Shown here: positions 61,679-64,000 of the stretch, in pieces | How the letters are laid out: every line of letters starts with the position of its first letter | Numbering within the stretch: the first letter of the stretch is position 1 | NCBI RefSeq assembly: GCF_002266285.1 | Contig: NZ_NPMS01000004.1 | Span: forward strand, 1-64,000 | Direction: 5' to 3' | DNA length: 64,000 nucleotides | Source of the DNA: Virgibacillus indicus | GTDB lineage: Bacteria > Bacillota > Bacilli > Bacillales > Amphibacillaceae | Program-made: the position numbers and the translations under genes | Notes under the pieces: model-generated | What the model saw: the letters and a program-made list of their open reading frames with translations, nothing else | The model's database searches: none | What the model was told of the DNA's origin: nothing

Positions 61679-62314
61679 TCATGCTTTTTTGGGTGCTTTG
61701 ATCGTCCACTTGCAAAAATTATCGCCACTTGTTATACAAGAATGTGAAATAACTTCACTTGTTGGAAAAACATCATCAAAAACAATTTTTTCGTTTCGGC
61801 AAACCTGTCTATACTCTGTTGCAATATTAGAAATAGGACAATTAAAATGCTTCATTTCATAATGTCCCTCTTCCGTTTTCTCTACCTCAACCATATAGCC
61901 TTTTTCATCCTGAATCCTAGCAACCTCAGCTATTTTTTCATCAAATTCATCCGAAGCTATCTCTTTCTCAAAAAAGTCTCTTTCTCTCTCCATGCGCCTT
62001 GCCAATACATCATTCACAGCCTGTTTTCCTTGAAGAGCCTCTAAATCCTGCAAAAGCTCAAGTGGCAGTTTTTCATACTGATTTGGAAAGGTGTCATGCC
62101 CTTTCTTTGTCAGTTCATATACATAATAAGGCCTGCCCATGCTTTGCTTAATTGTTTTCCTTTTTACAAATCCCTGCTGCACTAGTTCATGGATATGTTT
62201 CCTGACAGCTATTTCCGAGATAGTAAAATACTCCATAATTTCGGTAATCATCATTTCATGATCTTTTTTTAATATATTTAACAGCTTTTGTTTTGTTGGG
62301 GTCCGTTTGTTCAT
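61679..62314 (-). CDS. SufR-like HTH regulator with a four-cysteine C-terminal domain
   Basis: A 211-residue regulator. The N-terminal winged helix (KQKLLNILKKDHEMMITEIMEYFTISEIAVRKHIHELVQQGFV, about residues 8-50) and the phrase GRPYYVYELTKKGHDTFP are typical of the DeoR-like SufR group. The C-terminal part has cysteines in FNCPISNIATEYRQVC (Cys-X12-Cys), SHSC and NFC, resembling the cluster-binding site of SufR. An Fe-S-sensing role is an inference. The start at 62314 follows AAAGGTGAT. It lies directly behind yutE. Confidence 0.78.
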   Translation of the reverse strand: MNKRTPTKQKLLNILKKDHEMMITEIMEYFTISEIAVRKHIHELVQQGFVKRKTIKQSMGRPYYVYELTKKGHDTFPNQYEKLPLELLQDLEALQGKQAVNDVLARRMERERDFFEKEIASDEFDEKIAEVARIQDEKGYMVEVEKTEEGHYEMKHFNCPISNIATEYRQVCRNEKIVFDDVFPTSEVISHSCITSGDNFCKWTIKAPKKA

Positions 62315-62332
62315 AACTATCACCTTTATCAT

Positions 62333-62770
62333 TCATTCATTTGAAAATGCATTTGCAACTCCTAATTCATTATTCAAATAGTTACGGATATGTGAACTGA
62401 ATTTTTCCATGACATTTTTCTCAGCCATTATCGTTTTATGCAGTTCATCATGATTAATTGAGGTATAATCATTTACAATTACTTTCCTGAGTTTGATGAT
62501 TTCTTTATAGCTGCTTTCTTCCTCTGCAGGTAAAACTTTCTCATCAATTAATATATCGATAATGTCATCATAACTGCCAGGATCGCGCATAATAAAACCA
62601 TCAATCATCATATTTCCGACATCCAGTACAGATTCGATGAATACTTGTGACATTCTTTCCAGTGCCAGCTTTTCCATAATGGACTCATAGCTGTTCTTTT
62701 CCAATTCCTTTATTATTTCTTCCATATATATAAGAATTTGTTCAATTTTGCTGCGGTCTATAAAATACAT
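62333..62770 (-). CDS. yutE: YutE, HepT-like DUF86 (HEPN) protein
   Basis: A 145-residue all-helical protein of the DUF86/HepT family, matching YutE of B. subtilis in position. MIDGFIMRDPGSYDDIIDILIDEKV is the typical middle. HepT toxins use a RX4HXY ribonuclease motif; here the corresponding segment reads RKVIVNDY, so Asn replaces the catalytic His. No MNT nucleotidyltransferase partner gene is adjacent. It is therefore probably not an active toxin. GGAGG precedes the ATG. Confidence 0.88.
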   Translation of the reverse strand: MYFIDRSKIEQILIYMEEIIKELEKNSYESIMEKLALERMSQVFIESVLDVGNMMIDGFIMRDPGSYDDIIDILIDEKVLPAEEESSYKEIIKLRKVIVNDYTSINHDELHKTIMAEKNVMEKFSSHIRNYLNNELGVANAFSNE

Positions 62771-62887
62771 ATCAAATACCTCCAGTTAGCCTTGTAACAC
62801 TACTATCATACCATAATTTTCATGAATAACTGCAACAAACATGGTATAGTTAATGAAAATGTTGAAAATTTGCAAAGGAGGATAACC

Positions 62888-63157
62888 TTGAGTAAAAAGT
62901 ACGAGTTTTTAAAAGATGAAACCAAAACAACAAAAGTACGGTATATTAGCTTTATGGGGGAATATCATCGTTATGATTTTGCTTTTATGGAGCATGAAGA
63001 GGATCCTGCGAAAATAATTGTATTGTTTTTACAGAAAAATCGGCTTGCTGTTATTGGAAAGCATAGCTTAAACGAGCCAGGCAATATCGAACACAATCTC
63101 CATGTTTCCGAAATAGAAGCAGGTGAAATACGCCGTTTCTTTAGAGAAATAATATAA
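62888..63157 (+). CDS. DUF3055/SAV0927-like small protein
   Basis: An 89-residue cytoplasmic protein. The pattern KTTKVRYISFMGEYHRYDFAF, then a strand rich in Ile and Leu (KIIVLFLQKNRLAVIG) and a C-terminal helix fit what I recall of the DUF3055 family of Bacilli; the function is unknown. The start is TTG at 62888, supported by a perfect AAAGGAGG 6 bases upstream; the frame extends to 62822 without a site. It may be cotranscribed with the amidase gene 14 bp further on. Confidence 0.75.
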   Translation: MSKKYEFLKDETKTTKVRYISFMGEYHRYDFAFMEHEEDPAKIIVLFLQKNRLAVIGKHSLNEPGNIEHNLHVSEIEAGEIRRFFREII

Positions 63158-63171
63158 TCGGGGGCTGTTAA

Positions 63172-64000
63172 ATGAATACAGAGGTTTCTGCTGCAAAAAC
63201 AGATATAGTATCATTGGACGCAACATCCATTGCTTCTATTATAAAAAGTGGGAGTATAACAAGCGTTGAAGCAACTAAGATATATATTGAACAAATTAAT
63301 AAAGTCAATCCATCAATAAACGCACTTGTGGAAGACCGCTTTAATGAAGCAATTACTGAAGCTGAGGAAAGAGATGCTTTTTTTAAACAATCGGATAAAG
63401 TTGGCCCATTGCACGGTGTACCAATAAGTGTAAAAGAATCATTTCATGTAGAAAACATGAAAACTACCGGCGGGCTGGAGCATCGGCAGGATTTAATAGC
63501 TAGAACAGATGCAGAAGTAATAGCAAAGCTAAAAAAGGCAGGGGCTGTAATTTTAGGAAAAACCAACACACCTGCATTATGCTTTTGTCAGGAAACAGAC
63601 AATAAATTATATGGACGGACAAATAATCCCTGGGATATAACAAGAACTGCCGGAGGTTCAAGCGGTGGCGAAGGAGCATTACTTGCTTCAGGAGGAGCAG
63701 CAGTTGGCATCGGATCTGATATTGGGGGTTCAATTCGTATACCCTCCCATTTTAATGGGGTAGTTGGGTTTAAGCCAGGTATGCATCAGGTATCTGCTGA
63801 AGGTCATTTCCCCCCAATTATGATTCCACTGCAGGAAAGAATGCTCACGATGGGTCCGATGGGAAAATCAGTCCGCGATATGAGCCTTATATATGATATT
63901 ATTGCAAACAATCGTCCATCCTGGCGCTCTTTACAAGATTTTAAAATTGAAATTTTACCCGGAAATAATAATTATCCGTTAGAAGATGATACAAAAGTAA
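63172..64000 (+). CDS. Amidase signature family enzyme, cut by the right edge
   Basis: The first 276 codons of an amidase are visible. The start is ATG at 63172 after GGGG. The catalytic Lys88 (VPISVKES), the cis-Ser in GGSSGGEG (about residues 161-168) and the nucleophile Ser187 in GSDIGGSIRIP are intact. The family hydrolyses amide bonds in diverse substrates (GatA, fatty-acid amide hydrolase and general amidases). No GatC or GatB gene is near, so it is not evidently the tRNA amidotransferase subunit. The rest of the gene lies beyond the window. Confidence 0.92.
   Translation, partial: MNTEVSAAKTDIVSLDATSIASIIKSGSITSVEATKIYIEQINKVNPSINALVEDRFNEAITEAEERDAFFKQSDKVGPLHGVPISVKESFHVENMKTTGGLEHRQDLIARTDAEVIAKLKKAGAVILGKTNTPALCFCQETDNKLYGRTNNPWDITRTAGGSSGGEGALLASGGAAVGIGSDIGGSIRIPSHFNGVVGFKPGMHQVSAEGHFPPIMIPLQERMLTMGPMGKSVRDMSLIYDIIANNRPSWRSLQDFKIEILPGNNNYPLEDDTKV

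Overview
The window is a piece of an AT-rich, spore-forming Bacillaceae chromosome, probably from the Oceanobacillus/Virgibacillus/Lentibacillus side of the family (inference from gene content and order; no 16S is inside the window). Spore or sporulation genes (yutH, kapB), the menaquinone operon, T-box, SAM-I and FMN riboswitches, AGGAGG-type ribosome binding sites and frequent TTG/GTG starts all fit. Gene order follows several blocks of the Bacillus subtilis map: leuS; mnmM-ytpB-ytoA; metK-pckA; ytlACD-ytkD; menFDHBE with menA-yteA; ytoP and its thioredoxin neighbour; potassium channel-yugI-pgi; patB-kapB; yuiD-yuiC-yuiB-ndh-yumC; yutM-(yuzD)-nfu; yutH-yutG-yutF-yutE.

Layout. 0-0.47 kb: three tandem promoters and the leader of an rRNA operon that runs off the left edge (minus strand). 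0.47-6.3 kb: rhodanese, a secreted protein, leuS with a leucine T-box, and a permease/GntR/ATPase operon with an operator-like palindrome. 6.4-12.9 kb: tRNA methyltransferase, a polar amino acid ABC transporter, ytpB, ytoA, and a YczE-type membrane protein divergent from a LysR regulator. 13-20.3 kb: metK under a SAM-I riboswitch, pckA, an SsuABC-like transporter and ytkD. 20.3-24.2 kb: small proteins, a Fur-box siderophore ATPase and a channel-like membrane protein. 24.3-32.5 kb: menaquinone synthesis (menF, D, H, B, E; divergent menA, menI) without menC. 32.8-38.8 kb: ribU under an FMN riboswitch and a 1461-residue secreted subtilase with a long structured leader. 39-51.9 kb: M42 peptidase, potassium channel, pgi, an ECF sigma/anti-sigma pair, patB, a SodC-like lipoprotein, kapB, HPr, deoD, yuiD, yuiC. 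52-64 kb: respiratory and Fe-S genes (ndh, yumC, a Crp/Fnr regulator, yutM, nfu), the yut block, a SufR-like regulator and an amidase cut by the right edge.

How the genes work together. The men genes make menaquinone, ndh reduces it, and a Crp/Fnr-type palindrome upstream of ndh suggests that the regulator encoded 1.6 kb away may control it. yutM and nfu handle Fe-S cluster delivery, and the regulator at 61.7 kb carries four cysteines in a SufR-like arrangement. pckA, pgi and HPr belong to central carbon flow, and pckA has a CcpN-like box at its -10.

The most unusual content is intergenic. At least five arrays of short periodic repeats occupy gaps between otherwise ordinary genes. Two 142-bp elements (6996 and 41047) have exactly the same geometry of seven 8-mers on a 21-bp period in two opposed arms, although their spacers have diverged. 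Two arrays of 52-bp units (52.2 and 61.2 kb) share a 70-bp head that is 67/70 identical, preceded by a hairpin. A third 52-bp array (16.6 kb) shares a decamer with them. An eleven-unit 20-bp array lies at 32.6 kb. A further palindromic repeat lies at 55.7 kb. No function is evident from the sequence.
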